The notes beneath the pieces are model-generated. The model was not told where the DNA came from, did not search any database, and was given only the letters and a program-made list of their open reading frames with translations. The translations under genes and the position numbers were made by a program. A DNA stretch of 64,000 nucleotides from Thioclava sp. GXIMD2076 (GTDB lineage Bacteria > Pseudomonadota > Alphaproteobacteria > Rhodobacterales > Rhodobacteraceae), in contig NZ_CP149932.1 of assembly GCF_037949795.1 (NCBI RefSeq), forward strand, positions 1,415,001 through 1,479,000. Reading direction: 5' to 3'. How positions within the stretch are numbered: the stretch's first letter is position 1; every line of letters starts with the position of its first letter. Below are positions 52,077-61,953 of this stretch, one piece after another.

Positions 52077-52943
52077 TCAGAGCGGGCAGCTCGTCGCCCA
52101 GTCCATATACAGCTCGCGCGCCTTGCGGGTTAGCGGGCCGTATTCATAGCTCACATCGTCGAAGGCCTTGACATATTGCACCTTCGAGAAGTTGCCGGTC
52201 AGGAAGACCTCATCGGCTTTACGGAAGTCTTCCAGCGTCAGAACCGTCTCGTTGACGGTATAGCCCGCCTCGCGCAGGTTCTTCATATGGCGCTTGCGGG
52301 TCAGGCCCGCGAGGAAGGTGCCGTTGGCGACTGGGGTGAAATACTCGCCATCCCTGACCATCCACACATTGGCCGAAGCGGTCTCGGCCACATTGCCGAG
52401 CGCATCCTGCACCAGCGCATTGCCGAAGCCCTTGCGCTGCGCCTCGACCAGCATCCGCGCGTTATTGGGATAGAGGCAGCCCGCTTTGGCATTGCAGACG
52501 TTGTCGGCCAGCACGGGGCGGCGGAACTGGGTGGTGGTCAGCGTGGTGGCCGCATCCTCGGCGGGCATCGGCACTTCCTCGAGGCTGATCGCGAAGCCGG
52601 TGGAGTTCGGCGCGGGCGAGATCCCCAGTTCGGAGCCGTTCACCGCCCAATACATCGGACGGATATAGACGGCGGTATCGGTGCCATAGGGTTTGAGCCC
52701 CTCGCGCACGATCTCGACCATCTCGGCGGCGTCCATCGTCGGGGTGATCATCAGCGCCTCTGCCGAGCGGTTCAGGCGGGCGCAATGGGCGTCCAGATCG
52801 GGGACGAGCCCGCCAAAGAGGCGCGCGCCGTCAAAGACATTGGACCCTTGCCAGAGCCCGTGATCTGCCGCGCGCATGACCATCGCATCGCCATCGTGCC
52901 AAGCCCCGTCAAACCATGTGCGGATATTCTTACCGAATGCCAT
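52077..52943 (-). CDS. Branched-chain-aminotransferase-like class IV aminotransferase
   Basis: 288 aa from ATG 52943, with GGAGAGAAG upstream. Class IV fold: IRTWFDGAWHDGDAMVMRA, GSNVFDGARLFGG, AKAGCLYPNNARMLVEA with the PLP Lys (NAKAG) and ETASANVWMVRDG, GLTRKRHM. IlvE-type activity (valine, leucine, isoleucine) is likely, but D-amino-acid and ADC-lyase-type proteins share this fold. The isolated position gives no pathway clue. Confidence 0.85.
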   Translation of the reverse strand: MAFGKNIRTWFDGAWHDGDAMVMRAADHGLWQGSNVFDGARLFGGLVPDLDAHCARLNRSAEALMITPTMDAAEMVEIVREGLKPYGTDTAVYIRPMYWAVNGSELGISPAPNSTGFAISLEEVPMPAEDAATTLTTTQFRRPVLADNVCNAKAGCLYPNNARMLVEAQRKGFGNALVQDALGNVAETASANVWMVRDGEYFTPVANGTFLAGLTRKRHMKNLREAGYTVNETVLTLEDFRKADEVFLTGNFSKVQYVKAFDDVSYEYGPLTRKARELYMDWATSCPL

Positions 52944-53071
52944 CTTCTTCTCTCCAAATTCTGGCGCCAAGCAATCATCTTGCGCCGCAAAGGTCCAGAG
53001 AGGCGGAACGTAAAAACGCTTGTGCAGGGCCGCCATGCGCTCAGGGAGCGGAGCGCATGGCGGTTATATGA

Positions 53072-54184
53072 TCAGAAGTTGTCGACGCGGGCCGCCGAGG
53101 AGACCGTCGTGTTGAACAGGCTGAACAGCGTCTGGGCCTTCACGATCGGGCTTTCGGTGGCCAGAACCACATCCTGCGGCTGCAGATAGAAGTTCTGTGC
53201 CGAGAAGAGGCCATCCGTTGTGGTCAGGTTGATCGAGAAGATCACCCGCTGGTTCGACGGACCGTTGGGGCCCACGGCACTGGCCGGATAGTCGCGCAGG
53301 ATCAGCACGCCTTTCGGGTCGGCGCGGCTGTCATTGACGCCGCCTGCAAGGGTGATCGCCTCGAGCGCGGAAACCTTGTCACGCGGGAAGGGCACGATGG
53401 CTTCCTTGCCGGTGGCGCCCATCGAGAGGAAATAGCGCGGATCTTCGGTCACCAGCAGTTTGTCGCCTCGGCGCATGCCGGTGTCGAGCGTGGGATCGTC
53501 GATCAGGCGCTTCATCGAGATTTCATAGACCGAGTTGCCGCGCAGCAGACGCACCTGCGGGTTGGCGAAGGATGACGACACCCCGCCGCCCTCAGTGATG
53601 GCCGACAACACGCTCATCGGACGTTGCGACAGATCGATGGATTTGGGTGCGGCCACACCGCTGACCAGATCGGCGGTGTTGCGTGCACCGGGCTGGCGCG
53701 AGAGCTGGACCTGTGCGGCGGGAAGGAGCGAGCTGAGCGCGTCCTGCACCCGCTCGCGGGCGGTCTCGACCGTGAGGCCCGCCACATGGATCGGCCCCGC
53801 ATAGGGGACAAAGAGCGTCCCGTCATCGTTGATCTGCGTGGCCTGCAGCGCCACCGAGGGGGCGCCTTCGGTTGTCAGCAGCTTGTTGTCACCGTTTTCC
53901 CAGACCGCCAGACCGACGCTGTCACCGGCGCTCAACGTGCCGGGCTGGGAGCTTGCGCCGCCCCGCAGCCATGCGCGCGGCGGCAGGGCATGGGCACCGG
54001 CAGGCCAGCTATGGATCTGGGCGAGATGGGCACGGTCAATCTCGTAATGGGCGAATTGAGCGTTTTCCTTGCCTTCGTTCTTGAGGATCTCAGAGCGCAT
54101 GGCCGCACCGCGCGGGAGCGTGCAGGCGCCTAGGGCGACGAGGGCCGCAATCAGAAATACTGCGCGACGGTTTTTCAAACTCAT
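53072..54184 (-). CDS. Polysaccharide export outer-membrane lipoprotein (Wza-like)
   Basis: 370 aa. Lipoprotein signal with lipobox LGAC (Cys21). PES domain (LSAGDSVGLAVWENGDNKLL, LFVPYAGPIHVAGLTVE) followed by SLBB repeats (VSAITEGGGVSS..., VSALEAITLAGGVNDSRADP). It forms the outer-membrane channel that exports capsular or exopolysaccharide. Divergent from the sugar-epimerase, transferase and FlaA1-like genes, with an 82-bp shared intergenic region. Confidence 0.9.
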   Translation of the reverse strand: MSLKNRRAVFLIAALVALGACTLPRGAAMRSEILKNEGKENAQFAHYEIDRAHLAQIHSWPAGAHALPPRAWLRGGASSQPGTLSAGDSVGLAVWENGDNKLLTTEGAPSVALQATQINDDGTLFVPYAGPIHVAGLTVETARERVQDALSSLLPAAQVQLSRQPGARNTADLVSGVAAPKSIDLSQRPMSVLSAITEGGGVSSSFANPQVRLLRGNSVYEISMKRLIDDPTLDTGMRRGDKLLVTEDPRYFLSMGATGKEAIVPFPRDKVSALEAITLAGGVNDSRADPKGVLILRDYPASAVGPNGPSNQRVIFSINLTTTDGLFSAQNFYLQPQDVVLATESPIVKAQTLFSLFNTTVSSAARVDNF

Positions 54185-54266
54185 TCACTTCCCCCGTTTC
54201 GCATCCTTGAAACGGATGCTAAGTCTTTGGCAGGCTTCAATCGCATAGGCGCGTTCGGCGCTATTC

Positions 54267-55223
54267 ATGGCCTGTCCGAGAGAGATTTACAAGTTGGCAG
54301 ATAATTTTTCGACCCAGCCCGCCCTCGCGCAACCTGCCGCTCTGGCGCAGCGTCCCGTCAGGGTGCTGGCTGTTGGCGCGACCGGACGGCTGGGGCGGCT
54401 CCTTGTGCCGGCATGGCGCTCTTCGGCCTTCGGCCTGACCTCGGGGCTCGAACTTGCGCTGCAGGCACGCAGCGAGGGGAAGGGGGCCGATATTCTCTTT
54501 GATCCACTGGCAGATAGCGTCGATTTCCGCCGCGCGGCCGAGGCTGCGGATGTGGTGCTGTGTCTGGCGGGTGTGACGCCGGGACAGGACGTGGAAATGG
54601 GGCTCAATGTGACGCTCGCGCAGGCTGCCTGCGAGGCGGGAAAGGCCACGGAACGGCCGGTCATTCTGGCCTCTTCGGCGGCGGTCTATGGGCGGGGCTC
54701 CGCCGATCTGCCGCTTGCCGAGGATGGGCCGCTCGCGCCCCTGTCCGATTACGGCCGTGCCAAGGTCGCAATGGAGGAAATGGCACGCGGATATGCGCGG
54801 ACCTGCTGTCTGCGCATCGGGAATGTGGCGGGGGCGGATGCGCTTCTGGGGGCCGAGGCTCCCGCGGCGGGGCGCGTGCTCGATATGTTCGGGGGCATGG
54901 CGGATAAGCCGCACGGGCCGCTGCGGAGCTATATCGGGCCGGTGACGCTGGCGCAGGCGCTTGCGCGGCTCGCGCGATTCCTGGCGGCGGGCGCGCGCGT
55001 GCCCGAAATCCTCAACATGGCCGAACCCGATCTGGTGTCGATGGACGCGCTGCTGCGTGCGGCGGGCGAGCCGTTCACCCCGCGTCCGGCACCGGCCGAG
55101 GCCATCGAACGGGTCGAGCTGGATGTCAGTCGGGCGGTGGCGCTGGGGCTTGTGCCCGAGCGCCCCGTCGAGGCCACGCGACTGGTGGCCGAACTTCGTC
55201 AATTGCGTGGAGATCTTCGATGA
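54267..55223 (+). CDS. NAD-dependent sugar epimerase/dehydratase-like protein
   Basis: 318 aa. Rossmann start VRVLAVGATGRLGRLLVPAW, then ASSAAVYGRGSADLPLAE and SDYGRAKVAMEEMARGY (YxxxK). This is an extended-SDR nucleotide-sugar enzyme, product unknown. The ~25-residue lead before VRVLAV suggests that the true start could be later, but no better ribosome site is visible. Overlaps the sugar transferase gene by 4 nt. Confidence 0.83.
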   Translation: MACPREIYKLADNFSTQPALAQPAALAQRPVRVLAVGATGRLGRLLVPAWRSSAFGLTSGLELALQARSEGKGADILFDPLADSVDFRRAAEAADVVLCLAGVTPGQDVEMGLNVTLAQAACEAGKATERPVILASSAAVYGRGSADLPLAEDGPLAPLSDYGRAKVAMEEMARGYARTCCLRIGNVAGADALLGAEAPAAGRVLDMFGGMADKPHGPLRSYIGPVTLAQALARLARFLAAGARVPEILNMAEPDLVSMDALLRAAGEPFTPRPAPAEAIERVELDVSRAVALGLVPERPVEATRLVAELRQLRGDLR

Positions 55224-55825
55224 CATTCGGCAAACGCCTCTTTGATCTGGTGCTTGCGCTTTTGCTCGCACCGATCCTGCTGACGCTGATCGCGATCGTG
55301 CTGGTTACCTTGGCCTTTACCGAAGGGCGGCCCTATTTCTACGTTGCCGAGCGGATGAAAAGCCCGACCGAGAGCTTCCGGCTCTGGAAATTCCGCACGA
55401 TGAGCCTCGTGGAGAGCGATAGCGGGGTCTCGGGGGGCAACAAGGCGGCACGGATCACCCGAATCGGACGGATCCTGCGCAAGACCCGTGGCGACGAGCT
55501 GCCCCAGCTATGGAATATCTTCAAAGGTGATCTGAGCTTCGTCGGTCCGCGCGCACCGCTGCGCGAATATGTCGAGCGGTTTCCCGCCATCTATGGCGAG
55601 GTGCTCAAATCCCGCCCCGGCGCGACGGGTTTGGCCTCGCTCTACTACCATCGCCATGAAGAATGGCTGCTTTCCCAATGTGATACGCCAGAGGAGACCG
55701 ATCGTGTCTATTGCGAGACCTGCATTCCGGCCAAAGCAAAGCTGGATCTTATGTATCAAAAACATCGCTCCGTCTGCTTCGATGCCCGAATTGTCTATGA
55801 TACGATCAAAAAAGTTCTCGACTGA
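55220..55825 (+). CDS. Undecaprenyl-phosphate sugar phosphotransferase (bacterial sugar transferase)
   Basis: 201 aa, without the N-terminal multi-membrane domain of WbaP-type proteins. One N-terminal helix (FDLVLALLLAPILLTLIAIV), then LWKFRTM, TRIGRILRKTRGDELPQLWN and GDLSFVGPRAPL, the initiating phosphoglycosyltransferase core. It starts repeat-unit assembly on the lipid carrier. Co-transcribed with the epimerase; the FlaA1-like gene follows by 67 nt. Confidence 0.93.
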   Translation: MTFGKRLFDLVLALLLAPILLTLIAIVLVTLAFTEGRPYFYVAERMKSPTESFRLWKFRTMSLVESDSGVSGGNKAARITRIGRILRKTRGDELPQLWNIFKGDLSFVGPRAPLREYVERFPAIYGEVLKSRPGATGLASLYYHRHEEWLLSQCDTPEETDRVYCETCIPAKAKLDLMYQKHRSVCFDARIVYDTIKKVLD

Positions 55826-55892
55826 CAGAGTGCGAGGCTTATCCTGCACATGCAGCACCGACTGACGAACTCTATTTGACCCCGAGAGGCCT

Positions 55893-57842
55893 ATGCCTTC
55901 TTTGACACGGCGCCTCGTGGCGCTGAACCAGAAAACGAAATTCTGCATTCTGGCGGTGGTCGACCTGATGATGGTCCCGCTGACCTTCTGGCTGGCGCTT
56001 ATCCTGCGCTTCGGGCTGGAGGAGGCGGTCAATACATTCCGCTTCACGCTGGTCTATCTGCCCTTCCTGCTGATGGTCAGTGTCGGTCTCGGTTCTGTGC
56101 TGGGGATGTTCAACCGCAAGCTGAAGGATTTCGATGGCGAGGCCGTGCTGCGGTCACTGGCGATTTCCGTAGCGCTCGGGATCTCTTCCTATCTCCTGTC
56201 GACCATCTCGCATGTGAATGCTGGGCTGCGGCTGCATATCCTCTTTGCCATCGTGCATTTCGTGGCGACGGTGGGGATGCGGCAATTCCTCTATTTCCTC
56301 TTGGTGCAGATCTACCGGCAGTCGAATGTCGTCAGCCGGATCGCGATCTATGGCGCGGGGCGCACCGGCATGGCGCTGGCGCATGAGCTACGCAACCGGC
56401 CCGGCATGATGATCTATGCGTTCCTTGATGATAACGGCACGCTGGACGGGATGAACCTCAACGGTGTTCCGATCTTCTCCGGGGTGCATGCCGACAAGGT
56501 TATCGAGCGTCACAAGATCAACCGTGTGATCCTCGCGATGCCGTCGGTCTCGGTGCAGAAACAGACCTTCATCTCCAAGCGTCTGGCGCGTCTGGGGATC
56601 GATGTCGAGACTCTGCCGGCCTTCGCGCGGCTGACCGGCGAGACCAATCTGCTGACCAAGCTGATGCCGGCCGGCACGGCAGCGCTTCTGCCGCGCGAGA
56701 ATCTCGAGAAGAAAATCAGCAACAGTCACACCGCCTATCGCGGACGTGTGGTGATGATCTCGGGGGCGGGGGGCTCGATCGGGATCGAGCTATGCCGCCA
56801 GGTGATGACCAGCCGTCCGAGCAAACTGGTGCTGTTCGAGCTGTCCGAATATGCGCTCTATCAGGCCGAGGCCGAGATGCGGGTCCTGGGCGAGGCGATC
56901 GGCTGCGAGATCGTGCCGGTGCTGGGCTCGGTCTGCGATTCCGTGCATGTGCGCGAGACGCTGGCCCAGCATCGTGTCGAGGTGGTGCTGCATGCCGCCG
57001 CCTACAAGCACGTCCCCCTCGTCGAGAGCAATGCGCGTGTCGGGATCTCCAATAACGCGCTCGGCACCGCCGTTCTGGCACGCGCCGCCCGCGATTGCGG
57101 AGTGCGCCGTTTCGTGCTGGTCTCCACCGACAAGGCCGTGCGCCCGAGCAATCTGATGGGCGCTTCCAAACGGTTCGCCGAACTCACCGTGCAGGATCTT
57201 GCGGGCCGCTCGCAGGGCACGATCTATTCCATTGTGCGCTTCGGCAATGTGATGGGATCCTCGGGCTCGGTCATTCCGCTGTTCAAGGAGCAGATCGCGC
57301 GGGGCGGACCGGTAACGGTGACCGATCCGCGCATGACGCGCTATTTCATGACCATCCCCGAAGCGGCGCGGCTCGTGCTGGCCGCTGGAGCCTTTGCCGA
57401 GGGCGGTGAGGTCTATGTGCTGGATATGGGCCGCCCGATGAAGATCGTCGATCTGGCCGCCAAGCTGATCGATGCGGCGGGCTTCACCGTGCGCAGTGAG
57501 GAAAATCCCGAAGGTGATATCGAGATCGCCTTCACGGGTCTGCGTCCGGGCGAGAAGCTGCATGAGGAGCTGATGGTGCGCAAGGGCGCGCAGACCACGG
57601 ATCACCCTAAGATCATCCGCGTGCGCGAGGATATGCTCTCCGAAATCGAGATGGCCGCCGCGCTGCGCGATCTGCGCGAGGCGGTCGATCTGGGCGATAC
57701 GGCGGGTATTCTGGGCGTGATCCTGAAATCCGTGCCCGAATATGTGCCGCGCAGCCTGCCCGAGGGATCCCTACAGCTGCGCCTTGCCCGTGAATTGCGC
57801 GAAATCCGCAAAGACGACGCGAGTGGCACCCCCGCAGAATAG
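55893..57842 (+). CDS. CapD/FlaA1-like nucleoside-diphosphate-sugar dehydratase, membrane form
   Basis: 649 aa. Four N-terminal membrane segments (for example AVVDLMMVPLTFWLALIL, LVYLPFLLMVSVGLGSVLG), a CoA-binding-like domain (IAIYGAGRTGMALAHELRN), then the cytoplasmic extended-SDR domain with VVMISGAGGSIGIELCRQV and the NxxxK/SMK-type MGASKRFAEL and GSSGSVIPLF. It acts as a 4,6-dehydratase of UDP-GlcNAc-type sugars in polysaccharide synthesis. Full length. Convergent with truA. Confidence 0.93.
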   Translation: MPSLTRRLVALNQKTKFCILAVVDLMMVPLTFWLALILRFGLEEAVNTFRFTLVYLPFLLMVSVGLGSVLGMFNRKLKDFDGEAVLRSLAISVALGISSYLLSTISHVNAGLRLHILFAIVHFVATVGMRQFLYFLLVQIYRQSNVVSRIAIYGAGRTGMALAHELRNRPGMMIYAFLDDNGTLDGMNLNGVPIFSGVHADKVIERHKINRVILAMPSVSVQKQTFISKRLARLGIDVETLPAFARLTGETNLLTKLMPAGTAALLPRENLEKKISNSHTAYRGRVVMISGAGGSIGIELCRQVMTSRPSKLVLFELSEYALYQAEAEMRVLGEAIGCEIVPVLGSVCDSVHVRETLAQHRVEVVLHAAAYKHVPLVESNARVGISNNALGTAVLARAARDCGVRRFVLVSTDKAVRPSNLMGASKRFAELTVQDLAGRSQGTIYSIVRFGNVMGSSGSVIPLFKEQIARGGPVTVTDPRMTRYFMTIPEAARLVLAAGAFAEGGEVYVLDMGRPMKIVDLAAKLIDAAGFTVRSEENPEGDIEIAFTGLRPGEKLHEELMVRKGAQTTDHPKIIRVREDMLSEIEMAAALRDLREAVDLGDTAGILGVILKSVPEYVPRSLPEGSLQLRLARELREIRKDDASGTPAE

Positions 57843-57848
57843 GGCAGT

Positions 57849-58619
57849 TCAGTCCGTGAAGGGGTCCTGCGGGTAGCCCACGCCACACAGGTAGAGCCCC
57901 TGAGGCGGGCAGACGGGGCCACAGGCCGCCCGGTCGCAGGCCTCGAGCGCGTCTTTCACCTGATCGGGCGCCCATGCGCCGCTGCCGACCTTTTCCAGCG
58001 TCCCCACAATCGAGCGCACCTGATTATGCAGGAAGCTGCGGGCGCGCAGGAAGAAGCGGAATTCCTGCCCATGCGGTATGGGGCGTTCCTCGATGGTGAT
58101 CTCGTCGATCGTCTTTACCGGCGATTTTGCCTGACAGATCGAACTGCGGAAGGTGGTGAAATCATGCAGGCCCACCAGATGGGCGGCCCCCTCGCGCATG
58201 GCGTGGAGATCGAGCGGGTTGCGCACCCGCCAGACCTGACCGGCCTCATGCGTCATCGGTGCGCGCCGCACCACGAGCCGAAAGAGATATTGCCGCTCTA
58301 CGGCACTAAAACGGGCGTGGAAATCGTCGGCCACCTTTGCGGCTTTCAGGATGGCCACGGGGGCGGGCTTCAGATGGAAGTTCAGCGCCTCGGAGAGCCG
58401 GAACGCATCCCAGTCCTTTTCAAGATCGAAGGTCGCAACCTGCGCGGTGGCATGCACGCCGGCATCGGTGCGGCCTGCCGCCGCAATCGTGTGCTCGCGT
58501 GGTTCCAGTCGTGCCAGTGCCGCCTCGATGGCGCCTTGCACCGAGGGCTGGTCGGCCTGTCTTTGCCAGCCCGCGAAGGGCTTGCCGTCATATTCGATCT
58601 TGAGAGCATATCTGGGCAT
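57849..58619 (-). CDS. truA: tRNA pseudouridine(38-40) synthase TruA
   Basis: 256 aa. Catalytic [19 protein letters not shown] contains the invariant Asp, with [18 protein letters not shown] at the N-terminus and [13 protein letters not shown] in the second half. Modifies U38-40 in the anticodon arm of many tRNAs. Ends 6 nt before the FlaA1-like stop. Complete and standard length. Confidence 0.96.
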   Translation of the reverse strand: MPRYALKIEYDGKPFAGWQRQADQPSVQGAIEAALARLEPREHTIAAAGRTDAGVHATAQVATFDLEKDWDAFRLSEALNFHLKPAPVAILKAAKVADDFHARFSAVERQYLFRLVVRRAPMTHEAGQVWRVRNPLDLHAMREGAAHLVGLHDFTTFRSSICQAKSPVKTIDEITIEERPIPHGQEFRFFLRARSFLHNQVRSIVGTLEKVGSGAWAPDQVKDALEACDRAACGPVCPPQGLYLCGVGYPQDPFTD

Positions 58620-58781
58620 AAGGCTTCCCTAGCGAGGGCTGTTCGCCCTTGCAAGTATCTCGCTATGGTAAATGACATATAGAAACCCTGCGTCCCATGC
58701 TAACCTTACCGTGATTGCGGGGTGGATCGGGCGCGCTGAATGCCTATCTTAGTGCCGCGACCAGAAGGGGAGGAAAGAGAC

Positions 58782-59417
58782 ATGAAACTCAGCCGCATTC
58801 CATCCATCAACGAGGCCCTGCCGGGGCGCGAGATGCCGATGCCCGTCACCCAACCGCATTTCGTCACCGGACGCGATCTCGAGGCTCCCGTGCCCGCGGG
58901 AATGCAGCGCGCCATGTTCGGCATGGGATGTTTCTGGGGCGTCGAGCGGCTCTTCTGGCAGCTGGACGGGGTCTGGCTCACCATGGTGGGCTATGCGGGC
59001 GGTCATACGCCCAATCCGACCTACGAGGAGGTCTGTTCCGGCCTGACCGGCCATAACGAGGTGGTTGGCCTGATCTATGACCCCAAAACGATCTCTTACG
59101 AGGCGCTTTTGCGGGTATTCTGGGAAGGCCATGACCCGACGCAGGGCATGCGGCAGGGCAATGACCGCGGCACACAATACCGCTCGGGCGTCTATACCTT
59201 CAGCCCCGAACAGGCCAGAGCCGCCGAGGAAAGCCGCACCGTCTATGCGGCCAAGCTGGCGCAGGCCGGCCACGGGGCGATCACCACCGAGATCTATCCC
59301 GCACCGCCCTTCTACTATGCCGAAGACTACCACCAGCAATATCTGGCCAAGAACCCGCGTGGCTATTGCGGCATTGGCGGCACTGGGGTCTCTTGTCCCA
59401 TCGGACTTGCGGTCTGA
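58782..59417 (+). CDS. msrA: Peptide methionine (S)-S-oxide reductase MsrA
   Basis: 211 aa from ATG 58782, with GGGGAGGAAAG upstream. Active-site [13 protein letters not shown] with nucleophilic Cys, the [14 protein letters not shown] block and the resolving Cys pair in [14 protein letters not shown] at the C-terminus, as in full-length MsrA of this group. Repairs oxidised methionine. Upstream extension to 58740 has no family support. Confidence 0.95.
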   Translation: MKLSRIPSINEALPGREMPMPVTQPHFVTGRDLEAPVPAGMQRAMFGMGCFWGVERLFWQLDGVWLTMVGYAGGHTPNPTYEEVCSGLTGHNEVVGLIYDPKTISYEALLRVFWEGHDPTQGMRQGNDRGTQYRSGVYTFSPEQARAAEESRTVYAAKLAQAGHGAITTEIYPAPPFYYAEDYHQQYLAKNPRGYCGIGGTGVSCPIGLAV

Positions 59418-59535
59418 TAAGGGGGGGCGCTATGGCGCCCTTCTTCTTCTGCTGACAGGCTTGTTCGGCCGGTGGGGTGCTTGACGATAGGGCCAAAGCC
59501 CGCCAAAGCAGGGAGAAGCCCGAAAGGAGATCTCC

Positions 59536-60405
59536 ATGCCCACCTATACCGCTTTCACCACGCTTTCCGACCGCGATCTTGCCGATGCGCTTGAAGAGCG
59601 CGTGGGCGAGATCGAGCCCGCCCCCTATGGCACGGGCGTCTTCGAGATCGAGGACGGGTCGGGGCGTTACGAGATCGGCGCCTATTTCACCGAGAAGCCC
59701 AACGAGATCGCGCTGGCTCTCCTGGCCGCCGTGCATGGCGCGCAGGATTTTGTAGTGTCCGAACTGCCCGATCAGGACTGGGTCGCGCATGTGCGCCGCG
59801 AGTTGGCGCCGGTCGCTGCGGGCCGGTTCTTTGTTTACGGCAGCCACGATGCCGACAAGGTGCCCGAGGGGGCCATCGCGCTGAAGATCGATGCGGCGAT
59901 GGCCTTCGGCACCGGCCATCATGGCACAACGCTGGGCTGCCTTCTGGCGCTGGATGCGCTGGAGAAAGACGGCTTCCACGCGAAAAACACGGTCGATATC
60001 GGCTGTGGCACTGCCGTGCTGGGGATGGCCGCGGCCAAGATCTGGCCGGAAACCGTTTTGGCCTCGGACATCGATCCGATCGCGGTCGAGACGGCCCGGG
60101 CCAATGTCGAGGGCAATGATCTTGCGGGGCGCGTAATCTGTCTCGAGGCTGCGGGCTTTGGCAATCCGGCCCTGGCCGAGGCCGCGCCGTTCGACCTGAT
60201 CTTTGCCAATATCCTCAAGGGCCCGCTGCTGGCGCTTGCCCCCGATATGGGTCGCAACTGCGCCGAATCAGGCTACGCAATTCTAAGCGGAATCCTTCAT
60301 GAGCAGGCTGATGACGTCGTGTCAGCTTACGAAGCGGAAGGGTTCAGTCTCCGCCAGCGAAACGAACATGGCGACTGGACGACATTGGTTCTTCAAAGGA
60401 GCTAA
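59536..60405 (+). CDS. prmA: Ribosomal protein L11 methyltransferase PrmA
   Basis: 289 aa. SAM-binding TVDIGCGTAVLGMAAAKIW and LASDIDPIAVETARANVEGN, and FDLIFANILKGPL with the NIL-type catalytic motif of PrmA, plus the N-terminal substrate domain. Trimethylates L11. Standard length. Located 119 nt after msrA. Confidence 0.94.
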   Translation: MPTYTAFTTLSDRDLADALEERVGEIEPAPYGTGVFEIEDGSGRYEIGAYFTEKPNEIALALLAAVHGAQDFVVSELPDQDWVAHVRRELAPVAAGRFFVYGSHDADKVPEGAIALKIDAAMAFGTGHHGTTLGCLLALDALEKDGFHAKNTVDIGCGTAVLGMAAAKIWPETVLASDIDPIAVETARANVEGNDLAGRVICLEAAGFGNPALAEAAPFDLIFANILKGPLLALAPDMGRNCAESGYAILSGILHEQADDVVSAYEAEGFSLRQRNEHGDWTTLVLQRS

Positions 60406-60512
60406 TCGCCAAGATTTTGAATGGGTTTTTGCTAAAAATGCTCGAAATAATTTAACAATCCCTTCATAAGTGCCGTAGCGGCAATGACTGCTGCGGCACT
60501 GTGGAGGATGTT

Positions 60513-60860
60513 ATGGGCACGCATATTTCGAAAGAATTCGCCGAGCGTATCGACCGTATCGCGCGAACCCACAAGGCCGGTGGCGGTTTCGAGGCTGTGG
60601 GGGCTCTGGGGCGTCTGGATCAGGTCAAGCCGCAGTCGTCGTGCCGGATCAGCCTGCCGCTGAAAGCGCTCGTCTTCCTGTTCCTTGGCTTTTTCCTCTT
60701 TAAGGGTGCGATGATCGCGCAGATGGGCGAGCAGAGTTATCTGCTGCGTCTGACGACCCTCAAGGCGGATGGTGGTTTCGATGCTGCGGTCGCTCTCGTC
60801 ATGGCGCCGGATACGCTCAGCCACATCGCGGCGCGTTTTATCTCGCAACTGCTGGGATAA
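60513..60860 (+). CDS. Small single-pass membrane protein, hypothetical
   Basis: 115 aa from ATG 60513, where GGAGG stands 6 nt upstream. Cytoplasmic N-terminus, one hydrophobic segment (LPLKALVFLFLGFFLFKGAMIAQMG) in the middle, soluble C-terminal part. No recognised family, though intact and well expressed-looking (good RBS and terminator). Probably a conserved Rhodobacterales protein. Confidence 0.75.
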   Translation: MGTHISKEFAERIDRIARTHKAGGGFEAVGALGRLDQVKPQSSCRISLPLKALVFLFLGFFLFKGAMIAQMGEQSYLLRLTTLKADGGFDAAVALVMAPDTLSHIAARFISQLLG

Positions 60861-60900
60861 GGCTCAGCCCGCATCGGGCCAGATGTCAGACAGAAATAGA

Positions 60901-60940
60901 AAAAGCCGTGCACTCTCAGAGTTGCACGGCTTGTCTTTTA
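60901..60940 (+). terminator. Rho-independent terminator
   Basis: AAGCCGTGCACTCT pairs with AGAGTTGCACGGCTT apart from one bulge, followed by GTCTTTT. Ends the transcript of the small membrane protein gene and faces the DUF1127 gene. Confidence 0.75.
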
Positions 60941-60987
60941 GCTTCGTAAGCGCGGGTGAGGAGAGTTAACGTCCTTACATCCATAGC

Positions 60988-61173
60988 TTAGCGGATTTTT
61001 GCGATATCGAAGCGGCTCAGGCCGATGTCGTTGAGTTCACGATCGGTCAGTTTGGACAGGGCGATGCGGGTCATGCGGCGGTCGTTCCAGTTCGCGATCA
61101 TGTCGATCACCTGTTGGAAGAAGCCAGCGCGGACGGTGCGCATTTCGATACGGTTTGCAGTTTGCAGCGACAT
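60988..61173 (-). CDS. DUF1127 domain protein
   Basis: 61 aa. The C-terminal NDRRMTRIALSKLTDRELND followed by IGLSRFDI is the YjiS/DUF1127 signature; the N-terminal part is Arg/Gln-rich. Small DUF1127 proteins in alphaproteobacteria affect RNA turnover and phosphate/carbon responses. Divergent from ruvC. Function of this copy not known. Confidence 0.87.
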   Translation of the reverse strand: MSLQTANRIEMRTVRAGFFQQVIDMIANWNDRRMTRIALSKLTDRELNDIGLSRFDIAKIR

Positions 61174-61413
61174 GGGGTCACCTTTTCAGTTCGTGCTAAT
61201 AGTTGATCTCTTCTCTTATGAAGCTGCACATAATGTGAGCGGTTTATAAAAACAAATGGCGCTTGGGCAGTCCCGCCATGCAGTTTTTGCATGGCATATT
61301 TTGTAGCGTTTCATGCCTTCTTTTTAGACGTTTATGCCGTTCGCGGCGGTGTCCCCTTCCTGATGTTCCTGTTTCGTGCTAGCAGTCGTAAAAGAACGGT
61401 AAAGGGGCAGGCT

Positions 61414-61953
61414 ATGCGGGTGATCGGAATCGATCCGGGATTGCGGAATCTCGGCTGGGGCGTGATCGAGATGGAGGGATCGCGCATGCGTCATCTTGCC
61501 AACGGGACGCTGCATTCGGCAGGTGATTCTCTGGCGAGGCGGCTGATGGAGTTGCATGCGGGCCTGACGCAGGTGTTCGAGATCCATAGCCCCGAAGCGG
61601 CCGCAGTCGAGCAGACCTTTGTCAACAAGGATGCGGTGGCCACGCTGAAGCTCGGGCAGGCGCGGGGGATCGCGCTGCTGGTGCCGGCGCAGGCAGGGCT
61701 CGAAGTGGGTGAATATGCCCCCAATGCGGTGAAAAAGACCGTGGTGGGCGTGGGTCATGCCGATAAGGTGCAGGTCCAGCATATGGTCAAGCACCAGCTG
61801 CCTGGCGTCAGTTTCGACAGCCCCGATGCGGCGGATGCGCTGGCGATTGCGATCTGTCATGCCTTGCATCTGCAATCGGCGCGCCGCATGAATGCCGCGC
61901 AACTGTCGCGCGCGGCTTCGGGCAGCGGGCGGATCAAAAGGAGCGCATCATGA
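61414..61953 (+). CDS. ruvC: Crossover junction endodeoxyribonuclease RuvC
   Basis: 179 aa from ATG 61414; upstream frame to 61291 has no family match. Catalytic Asp in [17 protein letters not shown], Glu in [11 protein letters not shown], Asp/Asp in [16 protein letters not shown]. Resolves Holliday junctions with RuvAB. Overlaps ruvA by 4 nt. Confidence 0.96.
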   Translation: MRVIGIDPGLRNLGWGVIEMEGSRMRHLANGTLHSAGDSLARRLMELHAGLTQVFEIHSPEAAAVEQTFVNKDAVATLKLGQARGIALLVPAQAGLEVGEYAPNAVKKTVVGVGHADKVQVQHMVKHQLPGVSFDSPDAADALAIAICHALHLQSARRMNAAQLSRAASGSGRIKRSAS